Below are positions 7,305-15,108 of a DNA stretch of 19,316 nt, piece after piece. This stretch comes from SOKP01 sp048887165 (GTDB taxonomy: Archaea > Asgardarchaeota > Lokiarchaeia > Sigyniarchaeales > SOKP01). The stretch covers positions 1 to 19,316 of the forward strand of contig JBHLJZ010000072.1 of NCBI GenBank assembly GCA_048887165.1, read 5' to 3'. The translations under genes and the position numbers were made by a program. Numbering within the stretch: position 1 is the first letter of the stretch; each line of letters opens with the position of its first letter. The notes under the pieces are model-generated. The model was not told the DNA's origin and made no database searches. It saw nothing but the letters and a program-made list of their open reading frames with translations.

Positions 7305-7820
7305 ATGAAAAAAAGTCTTATAAGAGCCTTCTTATTTAGTTTAATTACATTTTTTATCTTAAATTTTCTATTTTTTATTATTGCATATTCAATCGAAGGA
7401 GTAATAAATTTAGCATTTACGGATATTGCAGAACATCCCTTATTAATTCTATTTTTCCTATCAACTCCAACTCATCATTTTATATGGGAACTTATTTTAT
7501 GGATCTCTCTTCCTATAGGAGTGGGATGGAAGGTACTTTATATAGGTATGATATTATCTTATTCACTTGCTTCTATCATTGCAGGAATCTCAGGAGGAAG
7601 TATTCTAAAATCTTTAGGAGGGTGGGTATTAACTTCTATTTGTAGCATAGTAATAATTATAGTTATGTTTCTTATAGATAGTTATACTGCATCATGGTTT
7701 TGTAGTCTTTGCACTTTTAATGAAGCAGTAATCGAGATTGTACTCCCTGGTATCGTAAATCTTTTAATATTTAGTGGAGTTTCAATCTTAGTTGCATTTC
7801 TAATAGGCAGATCTAAATAA
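7305..7820 (+). CDS. Integral membrane protein of unknown function
   Basis: This 171-residue protein is not recognised. Four or five membrane spans are likely, near residues 8-30, 45-66, 75-98, 106-124 and 148-168. A conserved-looking CSLC motif lies at about residues 133-136, between the last two spans, and could bind metal or form a disulfide if it is extracellular. A basic MKKSLIRA N-terminus suggests a cytoplasmic N-terminus. The ATG at 7305 is preceded by AAAAAGGT, a fair Shine-Dalgarno match. It is divergent from the corrinoid operon and shares the repeated TGTCTCAA sites with it, so joint regulation, perhaps in uptake of a methylated substrate or of cobalamin, is possible. That link is speculative. 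Confidence 0.7.
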   Translation: MKKSLIRAFLFSLITFFILNFLFFIIAYSIEGVINLAFTDIAEHPLLILFFLSTPTHHFIWELILWISLPIGVGWKVLYIGMILSYSLASIIAGISGGSILKSLGGWVLTSICSIVIIIVMFLIDSYTASWFCSLCTFNEAVIEIVLPGIVNLLIFSGVSILVAFLIGRSK

Positions 7821-7901
7821 GTGAAACTTATGACTTACAGAAAATAACTATCAAAATTCTAAAAAATTTTCTTTTCTTTTTAAGAGAATTAAATTAATAT
7901 T

Positions 7902-7934
7902 CGTGAAAGGTAAATTTCACGTATAAATATATTT
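7902..7934 (+). promoter_or_regulatory. Palindrome abutting a TATA-like box, with no downstream CDS
   Basis: CGTGAAA (7902-7908) and TTTCACG (7915-7921) are a perfect 7-bp inverted repeat with a 6-nt spacer. It is followed immediately by TATAAATATATTT (7922-7934), a good archaeal TATA candidate on the plus strand. No protein gene follows on that strand; the next feature is a hairpin and then a tRNA on the opposite strand. Confidence 0.45.
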
Positions 7935-7975
7935 CTCTGACTATCATCTTATTATTATCCTAAAATTATGATTAT

Positions 7976-8006
7976 AATTAGGATTAAAAGATTAATCCTA
8001 ATTTTT
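7976..8006 (+). terminator. Perfect 12-bp hairpin followed by T residues
   Basis: AATTAGGATTAA (7976-7987), loop AAGA (7988-7991) and TTAATCCTAATT (7992-8003) form an exact stem-loop followed by TTT. On the plus strand it resembles an intrinsic terminator that would end a transcript from the TATA element at 7922. On the minus strand it lies 30 nt past the end of tRNA-Gly. An alternative pairing exists: ATCCTAA at 7957-7963 with TTAGGAT at 7978-7984. Confidence 0.5.
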
Positions 8007-8032
8007 ATCTAAACAAACAAAAAGATAAAATA

Positions 8033-8104
8033 TGCGCCGCCCGGGGATCGAACCCGGGTCGCCAAGTTGGCAACCTGGCATACTGACCACTATACTAGCA
8101 GCGC
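8033..8104 (-). tRNA. tRNA-Gly (GCC)
   Basis: On the minus strand the acceptor GCGCTGC pairs with GCGGCGC (one G-U pair). The D arm follows the TA junction, the anticodon arm is CCAGG-TTGCCAA-CTTGG with anticodon GCC (8071-8069), and the T arm is CCGGG-TTCGATC-CCCGG. It is 72 nt including discriminator A; CCA is not encoded, unlike the tRNA-Val gene nearby. There is no intron. An AT-rich TATA-like stretch at 8121-8131 lies about 20 nt upstream. Confidence 0.97.
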
Positions 8105-8219
8105 ATTCTTCTATTGACTAAAATATATATTACTAACATTTAGAATATATTAAAAAATTAAAATTTAATGGTTTGTTGTCAATTTATTAAAAGAAGTTTC
8201 AAAGTTTAATTTAAAATGA

Positions 8220-9026
8220 TTATTTATCTTTATTAAGCTCTTTGTTAATTAATTCCATAAGTTCTTCCTCAGTATATTCACTTTCAGTTGGCTTTTCAAA
8301 ATTCTTATTATAATATTTTTTTAATCGTTTAGGCATGACCCATGCAATAAACATACAGATTGAGTAAAAAAGAGTAATTCCTACAATTAAATATCCATAA
8401 ATGATATTTGGAAAAGCATACAGACCTAAAACGTTATAAGGAATGAAATAATAAAAGAAAATACTAAAAGTGTAGATATTAGATCCTACACCAATCAATT
8501 GATATCTTTTTTTAATCCATGGTTCAATATTGATAGTTTTTATGGAATTATAATATTTAAGAGCAACAATACCAAGCCATAAGTGAGAAAATAAAAAAGA
8601 TACCGTAATTGAAAAAAGAATATAGAAATAATAGATCAAATTCGATTCATCTAAATAATAAGTCATCGGAATTGAAATTCTAAAAATTAACCTAATAATG
8701 AAATCAATGCTTCTGACTGTGATCAATATTAATAGAAGGATCTTGAAAGGGCTCCTTTTATATTTGAAAAAAGTTAATTTAATGAAAATTAATAGCAATA
8801 TATTTGGAAACTGTACTAGAGTTAAATAAATTATTAGTAATGACGGAAAGATAGCATAGAAAACTAATCTTGTACTATTTATTATAAAAAACAGGATTAA
8901 AGGGATAAGGTTATAAGTTTTTGTCTTAATCATTTTAACCAATAGAAAAATAGCTACAATTAATTGTAACCCAAACCAAACAAATTGAAGCGAGTAATTT
9001 ATTATGACAACTATCTGAAACAGCAA
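8220..9026 (-). CDS. Seven-helix membrane protein of unknown function
   Basis: The 268-residue protein shows seven hydrophobic segments, near residues 5-30, 39-60, 62-86, 93-115, 128-155, 168-190 and 207-230. A short acidic tail follows (EYTEEELMELINKEL). No retinal-binding Lys pattern or kinase domain is seen, so I cannot assign it to a known receptor family. The start is TTG at 9026-9024, supported by a strong AAGGAGAT (9038-9031) six bases upstream of the start counted from GGAG; no ATG nearby fits. It follows a small ORF by 15 nt on the same strand, which suggests co-transcription. A sensor or transporter role is possible but unsupported by motifs. Confidence 0.75.
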   Translation of the reverse strand: MLFQIVVIINYSLQFVWFGLQLIVAIFLLVKMIKTKTYNLIPLILFFIINSTRLVFYAIFPSLLIIYLTLVQFPNILLLIFIKLTFFKYKRSPFKILLLILITVRSIDFIIRLIFRISIPMTYYLDESNLIYYFYILFSITVSFLFSHLWLGIVALKYYNSIKTINIEPWIKKRYQLIGVGSNIYTFSIFFYYFIPYNVLGLYAFPNIIYGYLIVGITLFYSICMFIAWVMPKRLKKYYNKNFEKPTESEYTEEELMELINKELNKDK

Positions 9027-9041
9027 ATTGATCTCCTTCTA

Positions 9042-9323
9042 TTATATTTTCTCCATTGTGATTAAAGATTGATTTTCTAATAATTCTTTTAACAATAAAT
9101 CTACAATTTTTTCATCATTTCTTATATTTAAATTTTGGAGTCTTTTTCTTAGAGAATTTTGAATTATTATCTGATAATCTTTTAAACCTATTGTATTCAA
9201 TTCCCTAAAAGGTCCTAATTCTTCCTTAATTGCTAACTTAATAAGCCCTCTTGAAGCGGCTGCAGATATACCGATTTGATTTGATAATATATCACCGAGA
9301 TGGTGTAATATCTGAACTTTAAT
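9042..9323 (-). CDS. Small conserved-looking ORF lacking a standard start codon
   Basis: An open frame of about 93 codons ends at TAA 9044-9042. The product looks like a real protein: IKVQILHHLGDILS, an alanine-rich ISAAASRGLIKLAIKEELG segment, then two amphipathic helices ending NQSLITMEKI. The frame is closed upstream by TGA (9335-9333), and no ATG, GTG or TTG lies between that stop and the start of the conserved-looking part. AGAGG (9330-9326) precedes ATT at 9323-9321, so a rare ATT start is possible, as is a base error or a decayed 5' end. It lies 15 nt upstream of the seven-helix protein gene, probably in one operon. Such short HHLGD-type proteins may be common in Asgard genomes; this is memory and should be checked by search. 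Confidence 0.55.
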   Translation of the reverse strand: MKVQILHHLGDILSNQIGISAAASRGLIKLAIKEELGPFRELNTIGLKDYQIIIQNSLRKRLQNLNIRNDEKIVDLLLKELLENQSLITMEKI

Positions 9324-9470
9324 AACCTCTCTTCAAGTATAGGAATGCAATTTAATTGTAGACTTAATAGTATACTAGATTATTACCAATAAAATATTCT
9401 ATTATTTAATAAATATTTAGGTAAAGGAATAAAATAAAAAAAAAAGTAAATTAAATTTCGCCATTGTTAT

Positions 9471-9965
9471 TCAAGTATTTACTTTCTCAACAATTTGTTT
9501 TGCCCAATTTATTGCTTCTTTCTTCACTTCTTCAGGATTACTTTGTAGAGGTACTTGAAATCTTATATCACCCAGGATATCTAGACCATTTAGAGCTTTT
9601 TTAAATCGTTCCATTGCTTTATGACCGTTACCAGCACTACACGTCCATATAGCGATTTTTTTGCCTGAGAGATCAAATTTAGATAAGAAGGAGCGGATGG
9701 GCGGCGTAAATGTCCAAGCCCATACTGGAGTTCCTAAAAATATAAGATCATATGCCAAAGGATCAATTGAAAATTCCTCTAGTTTGGGTTTCTTTTTCAT
9801 GGTGGCTTGTGCTCCACCCCACATATATTTCATAGAACTGTCTGATTTAAGCTCTTTTACGGGTTTTAAAGCGAGAATGTCTGCATTTATAGCCGCCTTG
9901 ATTGTCTCTGCAATAAATTTTGTATGACCTGTTAGAGAATAATATACTATTAAAATCCTTGACAT
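9471..9965 (-). CDS. Flavodoxin family protein
   Basis: The 164-residue protein has the flavodoxin fold order: beta-1 ILIVYYS, then the FMN phosphate-binding loop S10-L-T-G-H-T15, a helix, LIFLGTPVWAWTFTPP with the aromatic loop that in the family stacks on the flavin ring, and KKIAIWTCSAGNGHKAME. It is a cytoplasmic electron carrier or a small NAD(P)H-dependent flavoprotein. The ATG at 9965 has AAGAGGT (9978-9972) upstream at good spacing. It lies 19 nt after the PfkB kinase gene and is probably its operon partner, although a shared pathway is not obvious. A specific redox partner cannot be named. Confidence 0.93.
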   Translation of the reverse strand: MSRILIVYYSLTGHTKFIAETIKAAINADILALKPVKELKSDSSMKYMWGGAQATMKKKPKLEEFSIDPLAYDLIFLGTPVWAWTFTPPIRSFLSKFDLSGKKIAIWTCSAGNGHKAMERFKKALNGLDILGDIRFQVPLQSNPEEVKKEAINWAKQIVEKVNT

Positions 9966-9984
9966 TTTTTTACCTCTTATTTTA

Positions 9985-11004
9985 TTAAAATTCCACTAAT
10001 TCAGAAAGTTGTTGTTCTAATTGGTTATTTTTTATAAAGGTCTCTAATTCTTTAGGGTTGTTTGGAATTCCTTCTCTTACTCCTATTTCCATTGATTCCA
10101 GTGAGGACATTGCCGTAGCTATTTTAGTCATTTTATCGAGAGGATATCCATTTAATTTAGAAATTAAAATTCCACTCAAGAAAGCATCTCCTGCACCTGT
10201 AGTATCCTTTACATCAACACTATAAATTCCACTTCTAACAACATTTTTACCATCTGTGACAATAGAACCATTTGCTCCGTCGGTTATTGAAACTATTTTT
10301 GATTTTTCTCCTAACCTAAAAATATCCCTCATAGCGTAAAATCTTTCAGTCTCATTTGTAAATTCTTTTGCCTCTTCGGTATTCATAGATACAATATCGG
10401 ACTCCGATATCAAAGTTTTTGCCCATTTTGGATTATTTTTAATAATAGACATGCTAGGAGCTGCTAGAATTAAACCTCCGTTTTCTTTAGTTAAATCTAT
10501 TGCTTTTTTAATTGCTTTACAACCACTTTCAGAAGTTAAGGATGTCCAAGCAAATGCTTTTATCCCATCAAACAATTTTTCTTTTACATCTTCAGGTCTG
10601 AGTAAATTATTCGCTCCTTTATATGCGAGAATGCTCCTATCCTTTCCCCATTCAGTTTTTAAAATTAAGGAGAAGGCAGTACAATCCTCATCCGTTTGGA
10701 TAATATTCGATGTATCAACTCCTCTATTTTTTAAGTCGTCTAAGCAAATTTGAGCTGAAAAATCTTTTCCTACAATTCCAATATAAGCTGATTTTAACCC
10801 TAGCATTGCACAATTTGCAGCAATATTCGCACCTGAACCTCCTGGAACGAATCTGAGACCTTCAACATTTAATTTCCTACTATATTCGATAGCGGTGTAT
10901 TTCTTAACAATATCTTTATCAAATAATTCAAATCTGAGAATATCTTTAACTTGAATGATACAATCAAGAGTACAGCTTCCAATAGTTATAAGATCTAAAC
11001 CCAT
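9985..11004 (-). CDS. PfkB (ribokinase) family carbohydrate or nucleoside kinase
   Basis: The 339-residue protein has both PfkB signatures: the glycine-rich G55-G-S-G-A-N60 with LGLKSAYIGIVGKD (about 68-81), and D267-T-T-G-A-G-D273 near the C-terminus, where D273 is the catalytic base and GAG the anion hole. NTEEAKEF (208-215) matches the NxxE magnesium motif. The family phosphorylates a sugar, sugar phosphate or nucleoside hydroxyl with ATP. The substrate cannot be read from the sequence. The start ATG at 11004 has a weak AGGT upstream and an AATATATAAA element near 11015-11024. It is the first gene of a probable two-gene operon with flavodoxin. Confidence 0.93.
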   Translation of the reverse strand: MGLDLITIGSCTLDCIIQVKDILRFELFDKDIVKKYTAIEYSRKLNVEGLRFVPGGSGANIAANCAMLGLKSAYIGIVGKDFSAQICLDDLKNRGVDTSNIIQTDEDCTAFSLILKTEWGKDRSILAYKGANNLLRPEDVKEKLFDGIKAFAWTSLTSESGCKAIKKAIDLTKENGGLILAAPSMSIIKNNPKWAKTLISESDIVSMNTEEAKEFTNETERFYAMRDIFRLGEKSKIVSITDGANGSIVTDGKNVVRSGIYSVDVKDTTGAGDAFLSGILISKLNGYPLDKMTKIATAMSSLESMEIGVREGIPNNPKELETFIKNNQLEQQLSELVEF

Positions 11005-11106
11005 AATTATTACCTAATATATAAACTTAGATAATGAAATTAAATTAAAAATATAGTTTAGTATATAATAATTTTATGTGGATGGAAAAAAAAATAAGAA
11101 GAAGAT

Positions 11107-12006
11107 TTATGGAGAAATCTCTTTTAGTGGGTTTCTCTTATTTTTTTCTTTTTTGATTATAATACCTATTAAAATAGGTACTCCAATAAATAAAAGAGGA
11201 ATTATGAATATAGCATATCTCCCCAAATTAATAAAACCATAATAAATATTAACACTATTCACTAAAATTGACTCATTTTCCCATTCCCATACATAACTTT
11301 TCCCATTTTCAATCTCCAAAATTGAAGAATCACAATTAGAAGTCAAAGGATCACATTCAGAATAAGATTTAGGAAGCTTTCCATACACATTGAATTCAAC
11401 CTTTTCGGTGATTGTTCCATTCCACGCGCGAGATGTTCCTACATCATAATAAATTTGGATTCCATCTGCAATATAAGAAAGATCAATATAAGAAAGAAAA
11501 CTACACTCGATATCAATAGTATCATTTTCAGGAAAAGTTGCATTAATAACAGCAAAATTCCTAATGCTCGAGCCCCACCAATAAAGAGATCGGTCTAAAG
11601 ATTGGTCCAAATACTGTTCCCATGGGCTTTCACCTATATTATATTCGATAATATTTAAAGTGGTAAAATTTCCATCTACCTTTATCAAACAAGTAGATTC
11701 TAAATCTTCAAAATCAGGTGAAAAAGGAGCAACAAGTGAAATATTCTGGGATTCAGCAGGATTATAAATAGTATAGGTCCCATTAAAACTAATATCAATT
11801 TTATTCGCAAATTTAGGATAATTAACCTGAAAAGTAACATTAGCGTTAGTCATTATTAGTGAACAATTTTCTACAGGGAGAAAATTTCCAGTGCCAGAAG
11901 AATAAATAGCGGCAATGTCTGCTTTTGAGTCAGTTATATATTTTGGAAAGATTAATATTGCCATAAACAAGATATAAATCAAAATTTTAATTCGAATTTT
12001 TCTCAA
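11107..12006 (-). CDS. Secreted surface protein with C-terminal membrane anchor
   Basis: This 299-residue protein is not assigned to a family. Residues 1-29 form a basic, hydrophobic signal-like segment. Residues about 30-258 are beta-rich and hydrophilic with at least eight N-x-S/T sequons (such as NVT, NGT, NIS, NFT, NAT, NDT, NES) and five cysteines, two of them in ECDPLTSNC. A membrane span lies at about 263-286, followed by a lysine-rich cytoplasmic tail. This predicts a glycosylated outer-surface protein held in the cell membrane. The start is TTG at 12006-12004, supported by AGAGGAT (12018-12012) upstream; ATG alternatives would cut into the signal segment. It is a single-gene unit. 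Confidence 0.75.
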   Translation of the reverse strand: MRKIRIKILIYILFMAILIFPKYITDSKADIAAIYSSGTGNFLPVENCSLIMTNANVTFQVNYPKFANKIDISFNGTYTIYNPAESQNISLVAPFSPDFEDLESTCLIKVDGNFTTLNIIEYNIGESPWEQYLDQSLDRSLYWWGSSIRNFAVINATFPENDTIDIECSFLSYIDLSYIADGIQIYYDVGTSRAWNGTITEKVEFNVYGKLPKSYSECDPLTSNCDSSILEIENGKSYVWEWENESILVNSVNIYYGFINLGRYAIFIIPLLFIGVPILIGIIIKKEKNKRNPLKEISP

Positions 12007-12146
12007 AATAAATCCTCTGATCTCAAATCAAAACATGATTTAAAGGAAAATTTCTAATAAATATAATTTAAGTTATTTCGATATAAAAATATTGATTCTT
12101 TATGAGAAGTATTAAAAAAGAGACTTTAAAAAAAATAAAAGATAAT

Positions 12147-12773
12147 CTAATCTCGAGATTTAAGTTTATTTAATTCTTCTTCTAATTCCTTAACTTTTCC
12201 ATCCGGTTCGACCGTTGGTAAAGCCCCACCCATCTCTACTTGAATCTCCGCATCGATCTCACCTAATACCTCCTTTACATCGCTGTCTGTTACTGCTGTA
12301 TCAACCATTATATTATCGATGCTATCTGAAGTGATCTCTTCTGTGACTGAAAAGTCCTCCATGTCTATTCCGATTTGAGTCATTAAATCTGTTAATTGTG
12401 GAATTGATAACTGGCTTTTTAGGGCGCCTAGACTTGCAGCGATTCCGTGCATAATTTCAGCGACATCTTTGACTGCTGTTGCTTGTTCTAGCTTAAAGAC
12501 CATCCCTTCAAGGTTTGTTCGAAACATTTCGATAGCTCTTGCATGTTTTTTCGTTTGTAGATAATTACGTGCGTGAAATGCTGAGCCATCCATATCGCCC
12601 GCCTTTCGAAGGTTTACTGCTTTATCTCGCGCTATTTTAGCAGTCATTTCCATCTTTTTAGTCTGTCTCATTAATCTCTTATTAAAAACTTTTAATTTTA
12701 CTGTTGCAGAGCGAACAGAATCGGTTTTTCTTCCACCGGAGAGCCATTTACTTATATCTTTAAGGAAACCCAT
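12147..12773 (-). CDS. ESCRT-III subunit (Snf7/CHMP family)
   Basis: The 208-residue protein matches ESCRT-III in length and layout. Residues 1-14 (MGFLKDISKWLSGG) form a short amphipathic helix that could insert into membrane. Next comes a basic helical hairpin (about 18-100) with NLRKAGDMDGSAFHARNYL, the region that in CHMP proteins contains helices 1-2. Further helices lead to an acidic C-terminal half. The last residues, LEEELNKLK, resemble a MIM1 motif (LxxRLxxLK, with Glu in place of Arg) that would dock on the Vps4 MIT domain. This and the CHMP1/2-like hairpin suggest the Vps2/24/46 class over the Vps20/32/60 class; that is tentative. It forms filaments for membrane scission in the family. 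It is divergent from vps4. There is no Shine-Dalgarno site, consistent with a leaderless mRNA. Confidence 0.9.
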   Translation of the reverse strand: MGFLKDISKWLSGGRKTDSVRSATVKLKVFNKRLMRQTKKMEMTAKIARDKAVNLRKAGDMDGSAFHARNYLQTKKHARAIEMFRTNLEGMVFKLEQATAVKDVAEIMHGIAASLGALKSQLSIPQLTDLMTQIGIDMEDFSVTEEITSDSIDNIMVDTAVTDSDVKEVLGEIDAEIQVEMGGALPTVEPDGKVKELEEELNKLKSRD

Positions 12774-12798
12774 CTTATATCAATAATTTTTAATATTT

Positions 12799-12806
12799 TT
12801 ATATAA
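12799..12806 (-). promoter_or_regulatory. TATA-like box of the ESCRT-III gene
   Basis: TTATATAA lies 26-33 nt upstream of the ATG at 12773. That spacing puts the transcription start at or next to the start codon, which fits the lack of a ribosome binding site. AT-rich background lowers the certainty. Confidence 0.4.
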
Positions 12807-12924
12807 TAAAAATAATTTCGAGATTATATAATTTTTTGTAGACCAATAGTTATAATAGTTTTAAGAGAAAATTTGATATACTTTTTAGCATTAAATATTA
12901 AAACAAATATCGAACTAGATTACG

Positions 12925-12971
12925 TATAAATATTAGAAATATTATAAAATAAATAATAAACTTTGAAAGGT
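12925..12971 (+). promoter_or_regulatory. vps4 promoter and Shine-Dalgarno site
   Basis: TATAAATA (12925-12932) is a good TATA candidate; initiation about 25 nt downstream would start the mRNA near 12955. GAAAGGT (12965-12971) is then a ribosome binding site 9 nt before ATG 12981. This favours ATG 12981 over the in-frame TTG at 12963, which would lie upstream of the site. Confidence 0.5.
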
Positions 12972-12980
12972 AAGATTTTT

Positions 12981-14198
12981 ATGTCGAGTGTAGATAGTAA
13001 GTTGTACCAATACGCGGTGAAAGAAGCTCAAACTGCTGTTACTTTAGATGAGCAAGGTAAATACAGGCAAGCAATAAATAAATATCAAAGAGCTGCAGAT
13101 ATATTATTACAATTTATGAAATACAATAAAAATCCCCAAATGCGCATGCTTTGCCAAGAAAAAGTTGAAACATTCGTTGAACGTGTTAAAGTTTTAAAAG
13201 CTCATTTAGGAGGACCAAGAGCAAGGAGAGGAGTTCCTCCACCGAGTTCAAGTGAACCAAGAGATAGCACTTCTGAGGGGAGTGAAGGTGCCTATTCTGC
13301 CGAAGAACAAGAAATTATTGATTCTATTTCAGGAACTATCTTAACAGAATCGCCTAATGTGAATTGGGAGGATATTGCTGGCTTAGAAGATTGTAAACAA
13401 GCAGTACGCGAAGCTATTGTATTACCAATGATGAAACCACAATTATTTACTGGTGCTAGAAGGCCCTGGTCGGGGATATTATTGTTTGGTCCCCCAGGGT
13501 GTGGAAAAACCTTATTAGCAAAAGCAGCTGCCACTGAATGCAGAGCTACTTTTTTTAGTGTATCCTCAGCAGATCTTTTAAGCAAGTGGTTAGGAGAAAG
13601 CGAAAAATTAATTAGTTCTCTTTTTAAAGTTGCTCGAATAAAGGCTCCTAGTTTAATATTTATGGATGAGATAGACTCTGTCACTACAACAAGAGGAAGC
13701 GGTCATGAAGGAGGGGGAGAGAGAAGAGTAAAAACTCAGCTTTTACAAGAAATTCAAGGAGTTAAATCTACACATGATAAACCTTTATTAGTTTTAGGAG
13801 CTACAAATCGTCCGTGGGATATTGATACTGCCATGTTAAGTCGGTTTGAAAAAAAAGTGTATGTTCCTCTCCCTGATATGCCCGCTCGAGCTGGAATCTT
13901 TAAGATCCATACTGCTGGAATTAATTCTGCGTTAACAGATGAGGATTTCATCGAACTAGCTGTACGTTCGGAGGGCTATTCTGGTCGTGACATTTCCAAT
14001 GTTTGTCGTGAAGTTATTATGCTCCCTATAAGGGAATTAGATATGAGTGGTTTACTAGAAGATTCTAGTCAAGAAGTTAAAGTTAGAGATATTGATTTAA
14101 ATGATTTCACCAAAACAATAAAAAAGGTTAAACCTATGACAACAGGTAGAGAACTACAGAAATATCAAGACTGGGCAGCAGAATATGGAGAATTTTAA
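12981..14198 (+). CDS. vps4: Vps4-type AAA ATPase (MIT + AAA)
   Basis: From ATG 12981 the protein is 405 residues, close to eukaryotic Vps4. Residues about 3-76 form a three-helix MIT domain (YAVKEAQTAVTLDEQGKY, YQRAADILLQ), followed by a Pro/Ser linker to about 105. The AAA core has Walker A G170-PPGCGK-T177, pore-loop KWL at 202-204, Walker B IFMDEID (DEID 229-232) and sensor-1 ATNRPW (N276). The arginine-finger segment reads SRFEKKVYVPLP: R288 is kept, but the preceding position, Arg in eukaryotic Vps4, is Ser. The C-terminal helix ends DWAAEYGEF, as in Vps4. It would dismantle or remodel ESCRT-III filaments, docking through MIT onto ESCRT-III tails. It probably leads an operon with vps25, 22 nt downstream. 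Confidence 0.97.
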   Translation: MSSVDSKLYQYAVKEAQTAVTLDEQGKYRQAINKYQRAADILLQFMKYNKNPQMRMLCQEKVETFVERVKVLKAHLGGPRARRGVPPPSSSEPRDSTSEGSEGAYSAEEQEIIDSISGTILTESPNVNWEDIAGLEDCKQAVREAIVLPMMKPQLFTGARRPWSGILLFGPPGCGKTLLAKAAATECRATFFSVSSADLLSKWLGESEKLISSLFKVARIKAPSLIFMDEIDSVTTTRGSGHEGGGERRVKTQLLQEIQGVKSTHDKPLLVLGATNRPWDIDTAMLSRFEKKVYVPLPDMPARAGIFKIHTAGINSALTDEDFIELAVRSEGYSGRDISNVCREVIMLPIRELDMSGLLEDSSQEVKVRDIDLNDFTKTIKKVKPMTTGRELQKYQDWAAEYGEF

Positions 14199-14220
14199 TT
14201 AAAAAAAGTCATGAATTAAA

Positions 14221-15105
14221 ATGGAAAGGCAAAAAGAAAAACCAGCAGAAATCTCTGAAGAAGTTAAAGAAAAGTCTGAAAAAGAATTAGAGGAATTAAG
14301 AAAAGAATTAGCAAGATTAAAACATTTAAAACAATTAAAAGAACAAGAAACTGAAGAAATAGGGGAGATAATTGAAGATGAAACGATAGAAAAAGTTCCA
14401 CCGGAGGATATTGAGGCACGTTTAGATAAAATTGAAGATTTTTTAACTTCTAAAATGGGTATTATTGATCGGAAGGCATATGAACAAAATGCGTCTGAAA
14501 TTGAGAAGGAGCTTCAATTACTTGAGCTTGAAATTGTAGGAGAAAAAGGAGTTGTAGCTAAAGAGGTATCTACTTATGAATTACTAGTAAATGACTATCC
14601 CTGGCTTGAAGAAAAAAGATACGTATTTATGTATTCTATTCCCAATAGAAAAACTAACCTTAAAGATTATGAATCTTGGAAAAATGAGTGGTCTAAGGTA
14701 TTATTCGACTATGCTCGATATGCTATCCTTCATATCTTATATCTAAGGAAATTAGAATCAGAAAAGCCTTTCTCCAAATTTGATGATCGTAATACAGCTT
14801 TAAAAGAAATAGCTCAAGAACTCGTTGATAAAAAACAAGCAGAATGGTTATCAAAAAGTAAAGAAAAGTTAAGAATTTATTGGAAAAGTATCGATAATTG
14901 GGCTGAAGAAATATATAAGTGGGCTATGGAGATCTCCCCATTAGAACCAATTCTAATATTTGAAATAAGAGACTCAAATAAAGAATTTAGTAATCTCCCT
15001 AATGAAGATTTAGTAAAAATTTTTAAAATTCTCGAAAAAGATCGTCGAGGAAAAATAATCCAATTAGATAATGGACAATTATCTTTTAAATTAAAAATAG
15101 AATAA
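14221..15105 (+). CDS. vps25: Vps25 (ESCRT-II) with long N-terminal helical extension
   Basis: The C-terminal 175 of 294 residues align by eye with eukaryotic Vps25. NDYPWLEEKRYVFMYSIPN (124-142) matches the N-terminal aromatic/proline segment that contacts Vps22/Vps36. WKNEWSKVLFDYARY (153-167) starts winged helix 1, and ELVDKKQAEWLSKSK (200-214) matches its end (human EELRKKGNLEWLDKSK). IDNWAEEIYKW and FSNLPNEDLVKIFKILEKDRRGKII form winged helix 2. Residues 1 to about 115 are an extra, highly charged helical stretch with coiled-coil character (EELRKELARLKHLKQLKEQ) that human Vps25 (176 residues) lacks. In ESCRT-II, Vps25 bridges to ESCRT-III. It follows vps4 by 22 nt without a Shine-Dalgarno site and converges on vps22. 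Confidence 0.9.
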   Translation: MERQKEKPAEISEEVKEKSEKELEELRKELARLKHLKQLKEQETEEIGEIIEDETIEKVPPEDIEARLDKIEDFLTSKMGIIDRKAYEQNASEIEKELQLLELEIVGEKGVVAKEVSTYELLVNDYPWLEEKRYVFMYSIPNRKTNLKDYESWKNEWSKVLFDYARYAILHILYLRKLESEKPFSKFDDRNTALKEIAQELVDKKQAEWLSKSKEKLRIYWKSIDNWAEEIYKWAMEISPLEPILIFEIRDSNKEFSNLPNEDLVKIFKILEKDRRGKIIQLDNGQLSFKLKIE

Positions 15106-15108
15106 TTT

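Noticed and set aside
9368..9377. Perfect palindrome TAGTATACTA
   Set aside because: Ten mostly AT bases in an AT-rich gap occur easily by chance, and spacing to the small ORF is not typical of a promoter.
9661..10753. Plus-strand ORFs 9661-9927 and 10451-10753
   Set aside because: Antisense to the flavodoxin and PfkB genes, both recognised by motifs.
13292..13951. Two minus-strand ORFs opposite vps4 (13292-13684 and 13754-13951)
   Set aside because: Both overlap the AAA domain frame, which is strongly supported by motifs.
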